Origin: Nakazawaea peltata
Lineage: Eukaryota > Ascomycota > Pichiomycetes > Alaninales > Pachysolenaceae
DNA length: 64,000 nucleotides
Direction: 5' to 3'
Assembly (NCBI GenBank): GCA_001599355.1
Contig: BCGQ01000008.1
Coordinates: 124,001-188,000 of the forward strand
In this document: positions 1-9,158 of the stretch, in pieces
Position numbering within the stretch: position 1 is the stretch's first letter
How the letters are laid out: each line of letters begins with the position of its first letter
Notes under the pieces: generated by a model
What the model was told of the DNA's origin: nothing
Database searches by the model: none
The model's input: the letters and a program-made list of their open reading frames with translations, nothing else
Program-made: the position numbers and the translations under genes

Positions 1-1
1 T

Positions 2-1861
2 GAAGATTTCTTGAATACCGCCGAGTTAGCTGACAAAGACTTCACCGCAGAGAAGAGGTCCACAGTCAAGATTATCTCGTTAAACCTGAACAACAATGCA
101 AGCGGAAGTTCAGGACTGGGTGGTGTCAATGCCTCGTTAATTTCGCAAGCTGAAGAGTGGAAAAGACATCGTCTGCAAGCAAGTAATATTGCCTCATTGA
201 CCGTCCCTCGTAGACCTGCTTGGGACCAAACCACCACTAAATTCCAATTGGAAAGACTGGAAAAAGAACTGTTTTTGGAATGGAGACGTGGATTACTGCA
301 ATTGCAACAGAACAATGACTTGTTATTGACTCCATTCGAAAGAAATTTGGAAGTTTGGAAACAGTTATGGAGAGTCATCGAAAGAAGTGATTTGGTCGTT
401 CAAATTGTCGATGCCAGATCGCCTCTTTTATTCAGATCGGTCGATTTGGAGTTGTATGTGAAGGAGCTTGATGAGAGAAAGCTGAATTTATTGTTGGTTA
501 ACAAAGCTGACTTGTTGTCGGCCCAACAAAGAAGAGCTTGGGCTGATTATTTCATCGAACATGGAATCAAATATACATTTTTCAGTGCACGTGACCTGAA
601 TGAAGAGTTAGAGAGGGAACTGGAGTTAGAGAGACAGCAATTGGAGGAGGAAGATGAAGAGGAAGAGGAAGAGGAGGAAGATTATTATAAAGATTCGGAA
701 GAGGAAGATTATTCAAATGAGTATTCTGATGAAGAGTCTGAAGTTGAGGCTGAGCATGAGGCTGATGAGAAGGCTAAGGAGGCTGATGAACCTGAGGCTG
801 AAACTGAGGCTGATGAGAAGACCGAGACCGCGGCCGAGACCGCGGATCACATCGAAGACGACGAAGAAATCAGAATCTTATCCATCAACGAACTTGAAGA
901 GTTATTCCTCTCCCTGGCCCCAAGCCAACCCCTCACCCCATCCCCAAACCCAAGTGAAGCTGCCAAATTACAAATCGGTTTAGTAGGATATCCTAACGTC
1001 GGTAAATCTTCGACTATTAATGCCCTTGTGGGATCTAAAAAAGTGAGTGTGTCGAGTACTCCAGGTAAAACTAAGCATTTCCAAACCATCCTGTTATCAT
1101 CTAAAGTAATTTTATGTGATTGTCCAGGTTTGGTCTTCCCTAATTTCGCATACACCAACGGAGAATTGGTCTGTTGTGGTGTCTTACCTATTGATCAAAT
1201 GCGTGAGTATATAAGTCCATGTCAATTGGTGCTGCAACGTATTCCAAAGTTCTTCTTAGAGCTGTTATATGGTATTGCCATTCCAACTAAGCCTATCTCC
1301 GAAGGAGGTTCAGGAATCCCAACTCTGCAAGAATTATTAAATCTGTACCTGCGTGCTAGAGGTTATATGACCCAGGGTTTCGGTAGTGCCGATGAACCAA
1401 GAGCCTCTCGTTACATTTTGAAGGACTACGTCAATGGTAAATTGTTATTTGTACATCCTCCTCCTAAGAAAGATGATACCCCAGTCACATATGAAGAACA
1501 GCTCGAATTCAATAAAGAAAACTACACTTTAGAGCATTTACCATCTCAAAGACAAGAACAAATCAGACAGCTGCTGAAAGATAAAGGTATTGATGAGTTA
1601 GATTTGCTGCGTGATTTATCTAAATTGACCTTCTCTGCTCATAGTGGAGCCCAAACTGGTCAAGGAAAGACTTCTTCTACTTATGGTGGTAAACAGCTGG
1701 CTCTTATTGATGCTGGAGGAGATTTGGACCGTGAATTCTTCAAGATGAATGGTGTTCGTGGAATCGGATCTACTCCCTTCCATAAGGTATCGAATGCAAG
1801 TGCTGGAAAGCATCATAAAAAGAAGAAGAAGGTCAAGACTAGAACTCTTAATAGGGATTAA
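2..1861 (+). CDS. LSG1: Large-subunit GTPase Lsg1 (5' end outside window)
   Basis: Cytoplasmic circularly permuted GTPase that releases the export adaptor Nmd3 from pre-60S ribosomes. The reading frame is open from base 2, so the N-terminus lies outside the window. G motifs come in permuted order: NKAD near base 500, then GYPNVGKSS near base 990 and DCPGL near base 1125. Between G4 and G1 lies a long Glu/Asp-rich insert (bases 640-870). The C-terminus is Lys-rich. CTG codons fall at family alanines (KEAFLEWRR, TAQELL, NAYARARGY, GGKQAAL), so this gene is strong evidence for CUG-Ala decoding. Identification is secure from near-continuous similarity to yeast Lsg1. Confidence 0.96.
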   Translation, partial: EDFLNTAELADKDFTAEKRSTVKIISLNLNNNASGSSGLGGVNASLISQAEEWKRHRLQASNIASLTVPRRPAWDQTTTKFQLERLEKELFLEWRRGLLQLQQNNDLLLTPFERNLEVWKQLWRVIERSDLVVQIVDARSPLLFRSVDLELYVKELDERKLNLLLVNKADLLSAQQRRAWADYFIEHGIKYTFFSARDLNEELERELELERQQLEEEDEEEEEEEEDYYKDSEEEDYSNEYSDEESEVEAEHEADEKAKEADEPEAETEADEKTETAAETADHIEDDEEIRILSINELEELFLSLAPSQPLTPSPNPSEAAKLQIGLVGYPNVGKSSTINALVGSKKVSVSSTPGKTKHFQTILLSSKVILCDCPGLVFPNFAYTNGELVCCGVLPIDQMREYISPCQLVLQRIPKFFLELLYGIAIPTKPISEGGSGIPTLQELLNLYLRARGYMTQGFGSADEPRASRYILKDYVNGKLLFVHPPPKKDDTPVTYEEQLEFNKENYTLEHLPSQRQEQIRQLLKDKGIDELDLLRDLSKLTFSAHSGAQTGQGKTSSTYGGKQLALIDAGGDLDREFFKMNGVRGIGSTPFHKVSNASAGKHHKKKKKVKTRTLNRD

Positions 1862-2121
1862 TGCTGAAAATTTATAGTATTAACTTATAGTATTAAATAT
1901 TAATGAGTAGTTAGATGATTAGATGTAGAAATAATACTGTTTGTAGCCTCTGCTTCTCGTTGTACTTACCGTAGTTCTTCTATCCCCCCTTCTGGCCCTC
2001 TTCCACCACCTTCCATCACTCTTTCCGGCCCCTACCTACCCCTTCTGGCCCTGCTAGCCCCTGTACCCCCAATTAAGGTCGTGTGCGCCCAAAAAACTTT
2101 TCAAGGAAAATTTACCTCAAG

Positions 2122-2193
2122 ATGAGCTTCAAGCTGAGCTTGTTCGCAAGGAGATCAGTTGGTCAAACTTCAAGCAGAGATCAAGTTAGTTAA
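2122..2193 (+). promoter_or_regulatory. Possible upstream ORF of RPR2
   Basis: An ATG at 2122 opens a 23-codon frame that ends with TAA at 2191-2193, four bases before the RPR2 ATG at 2198. If it lies in the mRNA leader it would lower translation of RPR2 or force reinitiation. The frame differs from RPR2 and I see no convincing splice signal joining the two. Whether it is transcribed is unknown. Confidence 0.3.
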
Positions 2194-2197
2194 GATC

Positions 2198-2641
2198 ATG
2201 GTGGAAATCATAAAGACAAAGCCTCCTAAACAGGTAGGACAAAAAGAAAGTTATGCTAGACTTTCATATTTATATCAACTGCTGACGGTGACGGCCCTTG
2301 GCTCTGCTGGGGCTGTCCGACCTTCTGGGGCTGTCGATAAAAGCGCATCGAGTATACTCAGCAGGATGTACACAAGGAATTTCGGTCGTGTGCTGAAGAA
2401 AGGAGTTTTAAAAGCGTCCCCGCATATCAAAAGAACCATTTGTAAAAAATGTGATAGATTATTGGTGGATGGTATTAATGTTGGAACTAAGATGGAATTG
2501 GTAGGAGAAGGAAGGGGTGAAATATTACAAATTAAGTGCGAGTGTGGATATATTAAGAGGTTTCCTGTGGGGAAGAACCGGGAGTATGAGTTATTTGTTG
2601 ACAAATCAAGTATTCTGTTGGGTGCTAAGGGCGATAAATGA
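2198..2641 (+). CDS. RPR2: RNase P subunit Rpr2
   Basis: Protein subunit of nuclear RNase P, which removes 5' leaders from precursor tRNAs. The 147-residue product has the Rpr2/Rpp21/Snm1 zinc ribbon: a first cysteine pair in KRTICKKCDRLL and a second in KCECGYIKRF, followed by the conserved KRF segment. The N-terminal ARLSYLYQ segment matches the helix before the zinc domain in yeast Rpr2. The frame stays open upstream to a TTG at 2159, but 2198 is the first in-frame ATG. Snm1 of RNase MRP is related, but the TICKKC motif and size fit Rpr2 better. Confidence 0.88.
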   Translation: MVEIIKTKPPKQVGQKESYARLSYLYQLLTVTALGSAGAVRPSGAVDKSASSILSRMYTRNFGRVLKKGVLKASPHIKRTICKKCDRLLVDGINVGTKMELVGEGRGEILQIKCECGYIKRFPVGKNREYELFVDKSSILLGAKGDK

Positions 2642-2725
2642 TGTGATGAGGTTGGATGAGATGGTCGTGTATTTAGTATTAATTGTATAGTAAGGCATTG
2701 CATATTGAGCATAGTTAAGAAAAGT

Positions 2726-2830
2726 AAGAAACACATACTTAAGAAACACATACTTAAGGAACACATACTTAAGAAATACATACTTAAGAAATACATAGTT
2801 GAGAAACACATAGTTAAAAGATACATACTT
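2726..2830. repeat. Minisatellite, seven 15-bp units
   Basis: Seven head-to-tail copies of a 15-bp unit close to aagaaacacatactt, with one to five changes each, followed by a partial copy. It lies about 85 bp after the RPR2 stop, in the 770-bp RPR2-CPA2 intergenic region. Apart from this array and the CPA2 promoter I see no gene there. The array creates a repetitive spurious ORF on the minus strand. Confidence 0.9.
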
Positions 2831-3321
2831 AAGCATAGTTAAGAATTCTCATCTAGACAATGTAGAAAATATGACTAATGCTAAATACAGATCTAGTGAC
2901 TAAAACCACTCATCTGTAATATGCAGCTGAAAATTTCATTCTCTTTTCAAAATACCACCACTATAGAACCGAACTCAACTTTTCACCCCCAACTTTACCC
3001 AAACTTCGCATAACTTTCCTAACTTAACCCCAGCCAAATAAAAAATCAGTAAAAAATTTCCACCCTCAAACTAAGTAAAAATAAAATGACCCAATAACCG
3101 GAAACCCCATTCAATACTCATCTTCAATGCTAATTCACTCACAAATCCACACCTTCATAACCAATGCCCTCCCCTCCAACACTTCTCCACCGCATCCTCC
3201 AACTCTTCCCTCTCCTATGACTAATCGTGACCTCACTTCTCCTGCATTGGTTCGTACACGACCTTTCCATTATCTTAGCGCGGTTGAACAAGAATTACCC
3301 GATTAGGAAGCGTGCATGATG

Positions 3322-3348
3322 TGAAAAATTTTTCATCCACTATAAAAG
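3322..3348 (+). promoter_or_regulatory. CPA2 promoter: A/T palindrome and TATA box
   Basis: The perfect palindrome TGAAAAATTTTTCA (3322-3335) contains an RRPE-type core. A TATAAAAG box follows at 3341-3348, about 70 bp before the CPA2 ATG. A Gcn4-like TGACTAA at 3218-3224 is only a weak candidate. The function of these elements is inferred from motif and position. Confidence 0.6.
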
Positions 3349-3410
3349 CGATGACAAGTCCGGAAGTTGAATCGAAGAATTGAAGAAAATTGAGAAAGAA
3401 GGTGTTGAAG

Positions 3411-6400
3411 ATGATTGCTATCAGTCAGCTTGTACACGGTGTCGCTAAGAGAGCTGTCTCAAGACAGTCGATGGCCTCCACCACCCGGTTGATGGCCACC
3501 GCTGCCTTCGATAAGCCTCCTCTGTATGCTGGAGCCGGTATTTTATCGTCGCTTTCCAAAGAGAATAACCATTCACAACAATTGGTCGATGTATCCAAGG
3601 TGTTGGTCATTGGATCTGGAGGTTTGTCCATTGGACAAGCCGGAGAATTCGATTACTCCGGTTCTCAAGCTATCAAGGCTTTGAAAGAAGCCAACAAGAA
3701 GTCCATCTTGATCAACCCCAACATTGCTACTAATCAAACCTCTCACGCTTTGGCCGATGAGATCTACTACTTACCTGTTACTCCTGAGTACATTACTTAT
3801 ATCATTGAGAGAGAAAAACCAGATGGAATCTTGTTGACTTTCGGTGGTCAAACCGGTTTGAACGTTGGTGTCCTGTTGGACAAAATGGGTGTCTTTGACA
3901 GATACAATGTCAAGGTTTTGGGTACTCCAATTAAGACTTTGGAAACTTCTGAGGATCGTGATTTGTTTGCTCAAGCTTTGAATGAGATTAATATCCCAAT
4001 TGCCGAATCCATTGCCGTTGATACCGTTGATGATGCTTTGAAGGCTGCCGAATCTGTCGGTTACCCAATCATTGTCAGATCTGCTTATGCTTTAGGTGGT
4101 TTGGGATCTGGTTTTGCCAACAATGAAGAGGAATTGAGAAACTTGGCCTCTCAATCTTTATCCTTAGCTCCTCAAATCCTTGTCGAGAAATCTTTGAAGG
4201 GCTGGAAAGAAGTTGAGTACGAAGTCGTCCGTGACAGAGTAGGAAACTGTATCACTGTTTGTAACATGGAGAATTTCGACCCATTGGGTATCCATACCGG
4301 TGATTCGATCGTTGTCGCTCCTTCTCAAACCTTATCAGATGAAGAATATCACATGTTAAGATCTGCTGCTATCAAGATTATCAGACATTTGGGTGTCGTT
4401 GGTGAATGTAACGTCCAATACGCTTTACAACCAGACGGATTAGACTACAGAGTCATCGAAGTTAATGCTCGTTTGTCGAGATCTTCTGCCTTGGCTTCTA
4501 AAGCTACTGGTTATCCATTGGCTTACACTGCTCTGAAAATCGCTTTGGGTCACACTTTACCAGAATTACCAAACCCTGTCACCAAGACCACCTCTGCTAA
4601 TTTCGAACCTTCTCTTGACTACATGGTCACCAAGATCCCAAGATGGGACTTGTCCAAATTCCAACATGTCAAGAGAGACATTGGATCCTCAATGAAGAGT
4701 GTCGGTGAAGTTATGGCCATTGGTAGAAATTTCGAAGAATCGTTCCAAAAACTGATCAGACAGGTCGATCCATCTTTAGTCGGATTCCAAGGTGCCGAAT
4801 TCGAGGACTTGGACTTTGAATTGCAAAACCCTACCGACCGTAGATGGTTGGCTGTTGGACAAGCTTTGTTACACGAGAATTATTCTGTCGACAAGGTCCA
4901 CGATTTGACTAAAATCGATAAGTGGTTCTTGTACAAATTGATGAACATTGTTGAAATGCAAAAAGAATTGGAAAAAATCGGCTCCTTGTTCGGATTAACT
5001 CAAGACGTGTTGACCAGAGCCAAGAAGTTGGGTTTTTCCGACAAGCAGATCGCCCTTGCTACCGGATCTAAGGAGATGGAGGTGCGCGCGCGCAGAAAAA
5101 ACTTCGGTATCATTCCATTTGTTAAGAAAATCGACACTTTGGCTGCTGAATTCCCTGCTAACACCAACTATTTGTACACCACTTACAATGCGTCGGAAAA
5201 TGACGTCACTTTTGACGAATACGGAACTATGGTCTTGGGATCTGGTGTGTACAGGATCGGATCTTCTGTGGAGTTCGATTGGTGCGCGGTTTCTACTGCT
5301 CGTGCTTTAAGAGATTCGGGTAAGAAGACCATTATGATCAACTATAACCCGGAGACTGTTTCTACCGATTTCGATGAGGTTGACAGATTGTACTTTGAGG
5401 AGCTTTCTTTCGAGAGAGTTATGGATATTTATGAATTGGAGAATGCCAAGGGTGTAGTTGTTTCTGTTGGAGGTCAATTGCCTCAAAATATCGCCTTGAC
5501 TTTACAGCAAGAGGGTGCTAAGGTTCTTGGTACTAATCCTGAGGATATTGACAAGGCCGAAGATAGACATAAATTCAGTAGTATTTTAGATTCTATTGGA
5601 GTTGACCAACCTCAATGGAAGGAGTTGACTTCTATTGAAGAAGCCGAGTCTTTTGCTCAACAAGTCGGTTATCCTGTTCTTGTTAGACCTTCTTATGTTT
5701 TATCTGGTGCTGCTATGTCTGTCATTCGTGATGAGAGTGAGTTGGCTGCTAAGTTGGGTAATGCTGCTAAGGTTTCTTCTGATTATCCAGTTGTTATTTC
5801 TAAATTCATTCAAGGAGCTGAAGAAATCGATATCGATGCTGTTCTGAGTCAAGGTAAGGTTGTCGTTCATGCTGTTTCTGAACATGTCGAAAATGCTGGT
5901 ATTCATTCTGGTGATGCTACTTTGGTCTTACCACCTCAAAACCTTAGTGAAGACATTATGGCTAGATTAAAGACCATTGCTGATAAGGTTGCTGCTGCTT
6001 GGAACATTACTGGTCCATTCAACATGCAAATCATCAAATCTGTTAACCCAGAGACCAACGAGGTTGAATTGAAGGTCATCGAATGTAACATCAGAGCTTC
6101 TAGATCTTTCCCATTCGTTTCTAAGGTTCTCGGTGTCAACTTCATCGATGTTGCCGTTAAGGCTTTATTGAACAAAGACGTTCCAGCTGCTGTCGATCTT
6201 ATGAAGAAGGATTACCCATACGTTGCTACCAAGGTTCCTCAATTCTCGTTCACCCGTTTGGCTGGAGCTGATCCATTCTTGGGTGTCGAAATGGCTTCCA
6301 CTGGTGAAGTTGCTTGTTTCGGTAAGAACACCGTAGAGCTGTACTGGACCTCTATGCAATCTACTATGAACTTCCATGTTCCAAAACCACCAAGTGGTAT

Positions 6401-6845
6401 TTTGTTCGGAGGTGATTTGACCAACGACAACTTAGGTACCGTTGCTAAGACCATTTCTGGTTTGGGTTACAAATTCTACACTGCTTCTACAGAAGTTGAA
6501 GCCTACTTAAAGAAATACGTCGATATTGAAGTCGAGACCATCGAGTTCCCAACCACTGACAAGCGTCTGTTGAGAGAGGTATTCCAAAAGTACGATATCA
6601 AATCTGTATTCAACTTGGCTCTGAGCCGTGCCGAATCGTTACTTGATCAAGATTACGTCATGAGAAGAAACGCCATTGACTTTGCTATTCCTTTATTCAA
6701 TGAGCCAAATACTTCTTTGTTGTTTGCTCAAGCTTTGAAGGAGAAATTGCCAGCTAAATTGGAACTGGAGAAATCTGAGGGTGAGGTTGTCATTCCAGAG
6801 GAGGTTAGAAGATGGAGTGAATTTATTGGTGGAAAGCCGGTATAA
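3411..6845 (+). CDS. CPA2: Carbamoyl-phosphate synthase, arginine-specific large subunit
   Basis: Makes carbamoyl phosphate for arginine from ammonia (delivered by the Cpa1 glutaminase subunit), bicarbonate and two ATP. The 1144 residues show the duplicated CPSase layout: first ATP-grasp half starting at GSGGLSIGQ (about residue 69), second half from GSGVYRIGSS (about 610), and a C-terminal regulatory MGS-like domain from about residue 1000. It is a stand-alone CPS-L, not the CPS-ATCase fusion Ura2. The first about 40 residues are Arg/Ser/Ala-rich with no acidic residue until about position 33, which resembles a mitochondrial presequence. The start at 3411 is the first in-frame ATG; a TTG lies at 3390. 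CTG aligns with Ala (YTAAKIALG, FQKAIRQ). Confidence 0.96.
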   Translation: MIAISQLVHGVAKRAVSRQSMASTTRLMATAAFDKPPLYAGAGILSSLSKENNHSQQLVDVSKVLVIGSGGLSIGQAGEFDYSGSQAIKALKEANKKSILINPNIATNQTSHALADEIYYLPVTPEYITYIIEREKPDGILLTFGGQTGLNVGVLLDKMGVFDRYNVKVLGTPIKTLETSEDRDLFAQALNEINIPIAESIAVDTVDDALKAAESVGYPIIVRSAYALGGLGSGFANNEEELRNLASQSLSLAPQILVEKSLKGWKEVEYEVVRDRVGNCITVCNMENFDPLGIHTGDSIVVAPSQTLSDEEYHMLRSAAIKIIRHLGVVGECNVQYALQPDGLDYRVIEVNARLSRSSALASKATGYPLAYTALKIALGHTLPELPNPVTKTTSANFEPSLDYMVTKIPRWDLSKFQHVKRDIGSSMKSVGEVMAIGRNFEESFQKLIRQVDPSLVGFQGAEFEDLDFELQNPTDRRWLAVGQALLHENYSVDKVHDLTKIDKWFLYKLMNIVEMQKELEKIGSLFGLTQDVLTRAKKLGFSDKQIALATGSKEMEVRARRKNFGIIPFVKKIDTLAAEFPANTNYLYTTYNASENDVTFDEYGTMVLGSGVYRIGSSVEFDWCAVSTARALRDSGKKTIMINYNPETVSTDFDEVDRLYFEELSFERVMDIYELENAKGVVVSVGGQLPQNIALTLQQEGAKVLGTNPEDIDKAEDRHKFSSILDSIGVDQPQWKELTSIEEAESFAQQVGYPVLVRPSYVLSGAAMSVIRDESELAAKLGNAAKVSSDYPVVISKFIQGAEEIDIDAVLSQGKVVVHAVSEHVENAGIHSGDATLVLPPQNLSEDIMARLKTIADKVAAAWNITGPFNMQIIKSVNPETNEVELKVIECNIRASRSFPFVSKVLGVNFIDVAVKALLNKDVPAAVDLMKKDYPYVATKVPQFSFTRLAGADPFLGVEMASTGEVACFGKNTVELYWTSMQSTMNFHVPKPPSGILFGGDLTNDNLGTVAKTISGLGYKFYTASTEVEAYLKKYVDIEVETIEFPTTDKRLLREVFQKYDIKSVFNLALSRAESLLDQDYVMRRNAIDFAIPLFNEPNTSLLFAQALKEKLPAKLELEKSEGEVVIPEEVRRWSEFIGGKPV

Positions 6846-7209
6846 TATGTAAGAGATGAATATAATGTTAAGAAGTGTAAGATGTAGGTGTTTTGGCACG
6901 GATACTAGGGATAGCAGGGATAGCAGTATGCTACCATCATACCGTAGAACAGAATATTAGTACTGTGGTAGTTGTATGGTATGATATCAGCCCATATTTA
7001 TAAAGGATCTGAATGAAATTGATAATTGAAGACAGAATCCAATCTAAAGGGGTGCGAAATAGCGCCATAAATCTAAGGGTGATGAATGACCTTTAAAGAA
7101 ATGTTCACAAGATTTGTCTAAACGAAACTTAAAACTTTATTTGAGCTCGGTTTGGCTATCGTTTCGTTCCCTTATCATTCCATCTTAAGCGCTGAGCTAT
7201 TCGGTTCAA

Positions 7210-8022
7210 ATGGAACAACGGACTAGTATGAATGATTCAGTCCAGTCCACACAACCTCAACCTATTGATATTGATGCTAATGTGTATAGTGAAGGGGGTT
7301 CATCTGTGGGGTCTGTCTCTCCCACAACAGCTTCACTTTGCTCCTCTTCGGATACTGATCGTCCCGAAATTCACCCCTTTAATGGCGCTAATCCTAATAT
7401 GGAAACAGGGGCTGAAACAGGATTGACTTCATTCCATTCCTCCGGTTTCAGATACGACGCAGTCGGCTCTGGCGATATTCCTAGTGGGGATCTAGAATCC
7501 AGTGATTTACCATCTCAGATTGGTGATCAAGAAATTGCCCAAACAAGCCCATCTCAAATCACCTCTTCATTCTTCGTCTTCCCACTTTTGAGAGCATACT
7601 TAAAAAGGATCTTTCGAAGGACACGGTCACGCCCTGATGAAGAATCTCAAATTCCCACATTTCCTCATCGACCTTCTTCTCCATCTCCTTCTATTCCATC
7701 GCCCTCCATTCCATCCCCCTCTCTTCCTCACACCCCCTTTTCACACTACCCATCGCCCCTTTTTGACCCCCTTTATTCTGCTCATCCTTTATGCTGTAAC
7801 TTGGTACTACTGGGTCTCAGTCTGACTTTGACAATCATTTTAATATCCACAAACAACACATGTCTGCTTCTTCATGCTGCTGCTGCTATCCTATGTTACT
7901 TCAGACCAGATATTTGCCAGCCATATGCCCTCGCCCATCCCCTTCCTCCCTCATTACCCCCTTCACCTCTTAGTTATCCAGACAACTATAAATTACCACA
8001 TTGGGAAATATGGGGGTGCTGA
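7210..8022 (+). CDS. Orphan Ser/Pro-rich protein with C-terminal hydrophobic segment
   Basis: I do not recognise this 270-residue protein. Residues 1-115 are polar and rich in Ser, Thr, Gln and acidic residues. A basic patch (RIFRRTRSRP) follows, then short proline repeats of the PSPSIPSPS type (about 150-175). A hydrophobic stretch of about 20 residues near 196-215 and a second, shorter one could form one or two membrane passes. The ATG at 7210 has no in-frame upstream competitor. The frame is long, but low complexity makes conservation hard to judge by eye. It shares an AAATAGCGC-type upstream motif with the transporter gene at 9159. Confidence 0.5.
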   Translation: MEQRTSMNDSVQSTQPQPIDIDANVYSEGGSSVGSVSPTTASLCSSSDTDRPEIHPFNGANPNMETGAETGLTSFHSSGFRYDAVGSGDIPSGDLESSDLPSQIGDQEIAQTSPSQITSSFFVFPLLRAYLKRIFRRTRSRPDEESQIPTFPHRPSSPSPSIPSPSIPSPSLPHTPFSHYPSPLFDPLYSAHPLCCNLVLLGLSLTLTIILISTNNTCLLLHAAAAILCYFRPDICQPYALAHPLPPSLPPSPLSYPDNYKLPHWEIWGC

Positions 8023-8082
8023 ACATATTTACCAAAATTTCCCCATATGGAAATATTGGGGCGCTCCCGCGAGATGACCCTT

Positions 8083-8109
8083 AAAATTTTTCAGCTCTAA
8101 AAAATTTTC
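8083..8109 (+). promoter_or_regulatory. RRPE-type A/T elements upstream of BUD21
   Basis: AAAATTTTTC (8083-8092) and AAAAAATTTTC (8099-8109) lie 57-83 bp before the BUD21 ATG. RRPE elements of this kind mark ribosome-biogenesis promoters in yeasts and are bound by Stb3. This fits the downstream gene. An imperfect PAC-like sequence (GCGAGATGAC) sits just before them. Confidence 0.5.
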
Positions 8110-8165
8110 AGATTTGACTAGAGAAGAGCTGAGAAGAGCTGAGAAGAGAATCAATAAACCTGAGA

Positions 8166-8858
8166 ATGCTGATTAAGAAGAAGTTTGACGACGATGAGCC
8201 TGTTCTGGTTCATCTGAAGCATGAAGAAGATGAGTTTGCTGAAGATTCTGAAGAGGAGAATGTCTCTGATTCCGGATCCGAATCTGAGGAAGACAGCGAT
8301 GATGAGGCTCCAGAAGAAGAAGGAGTCCTGGATGGTCAACGTGAAATTGAAAGATTAGAGAAAGAGAGACTGGCCCTTGAAAGAGAACTGAAACTTCTGG
8401 AGAAACTCAAGAGAAGAGAACAGAATCTGAAGTTGCAACAACAACTGAAAGAGAAGAAACTGAGACAAGAACTGCTGCTGATAAAGGCTATGGATCAAGA
8501 GTCGGAATCTGAAGATGAAGAACTTCCTGATATGTTACCAGATGATTTACTTCTGAGTGTAGAACACAAACAAGCCGAAGCCAGCATGGAACAACCACAG
8601 CATATTAATTTTGATGACGTCGAAATGGATCCAAAAGAAATCAGAAAGCAGTTGAAGAAAGAAAGATTGCTGCAATTGAAGCAGCTTCAGAAGTTGACTA
8701 ATAAGAACCTCAAGAAGGGTCCAGTAACGGTAGCAGTAGTTAAGAGCAATTCCAAGTTGGTGAATAACCGGAAAGTGGTAGCTGCTCCTGTTGCTGAGAG
8801 CAAAGTTGTTGGTAAGAGAGATAAATGGCTCAAACGTAAAAGGTTGGGTAAGGCTTGA
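8166..8858 (+). CDS. BUD21: SSU processome component Bud21/Utp16
   Basis: Small nucleolar protein of the U3-containing SSU processome, which acts in 18S rRNA maturation. The 230 residues comprise an acidic Ser/Glu/Asp-rich N-terminus with a DDEAPEEEG segment, a charged coiled coil (about 58-105), an acidic patch, and a basic C-terminus ending DKWLKRKR. The APxEEG segment and the terminal K-D-K/R-W-L-x-R-K signature match yeast Bud21/Utp16, which is of similar length (about 214). Overall similarity is low because most of the chain is low complexity, so the call rests on these two landmarks and the RRPE-type promoter. Confidence 0.78.
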   Translation: MLIKKKFDDDEPVLVHLKHEEDEFAEDSEEENVSDSGSESEEDSDDEAPEEEGVLDGQREIERLEKERLALERELKLLEKLKRREQNLKLQQQLKEKKLRQELLLIKAMDQESESEDEELPDMLPDDLLLSVEHKQAEASMEQPQHINFDDVEMDPKEIRKQLKKERLLQLKQLQKLTNKNLKKGPVTVAVVKSNSKLVNNRKVVAAPVAESKVVGKRDKWLKRKRLGKA

Positions 8859-9158
8859 GCCAAGGCTTATTTAAATTAATGAAATATTGCATGATGGATG
8901 ATTGTAGGTTAGTAGTAGGGCTGGTGATCAGCCACATTTTGTAGATGTTACTGAGCCTTTGCTCAGCCTATACTTAGCCAATACTTAGCCGAATCTCAGC
9001 CGCGCGCAAGCCAAAAAAAAATAACCCCCAATTTCAATCGTGACTCACATTGAAGTTATCAAAGGTGGTGAAATAGCGCTATAAGTTGTTACCGATCGCT
9101 TCAGGTGTGTTTATTTTCGGCTCTATACATTCTAAATACACATTGAGTCAGCTTCCCA

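Noticed and set aside
3351-3383. Ten-codon uORF before CPA2
   Set aside because: It begins only 3 bp after the TATA box, so it is most likely upstream of the transcription start. It does not resemble the arginine attenuator peptide, which belongs to CPA1.
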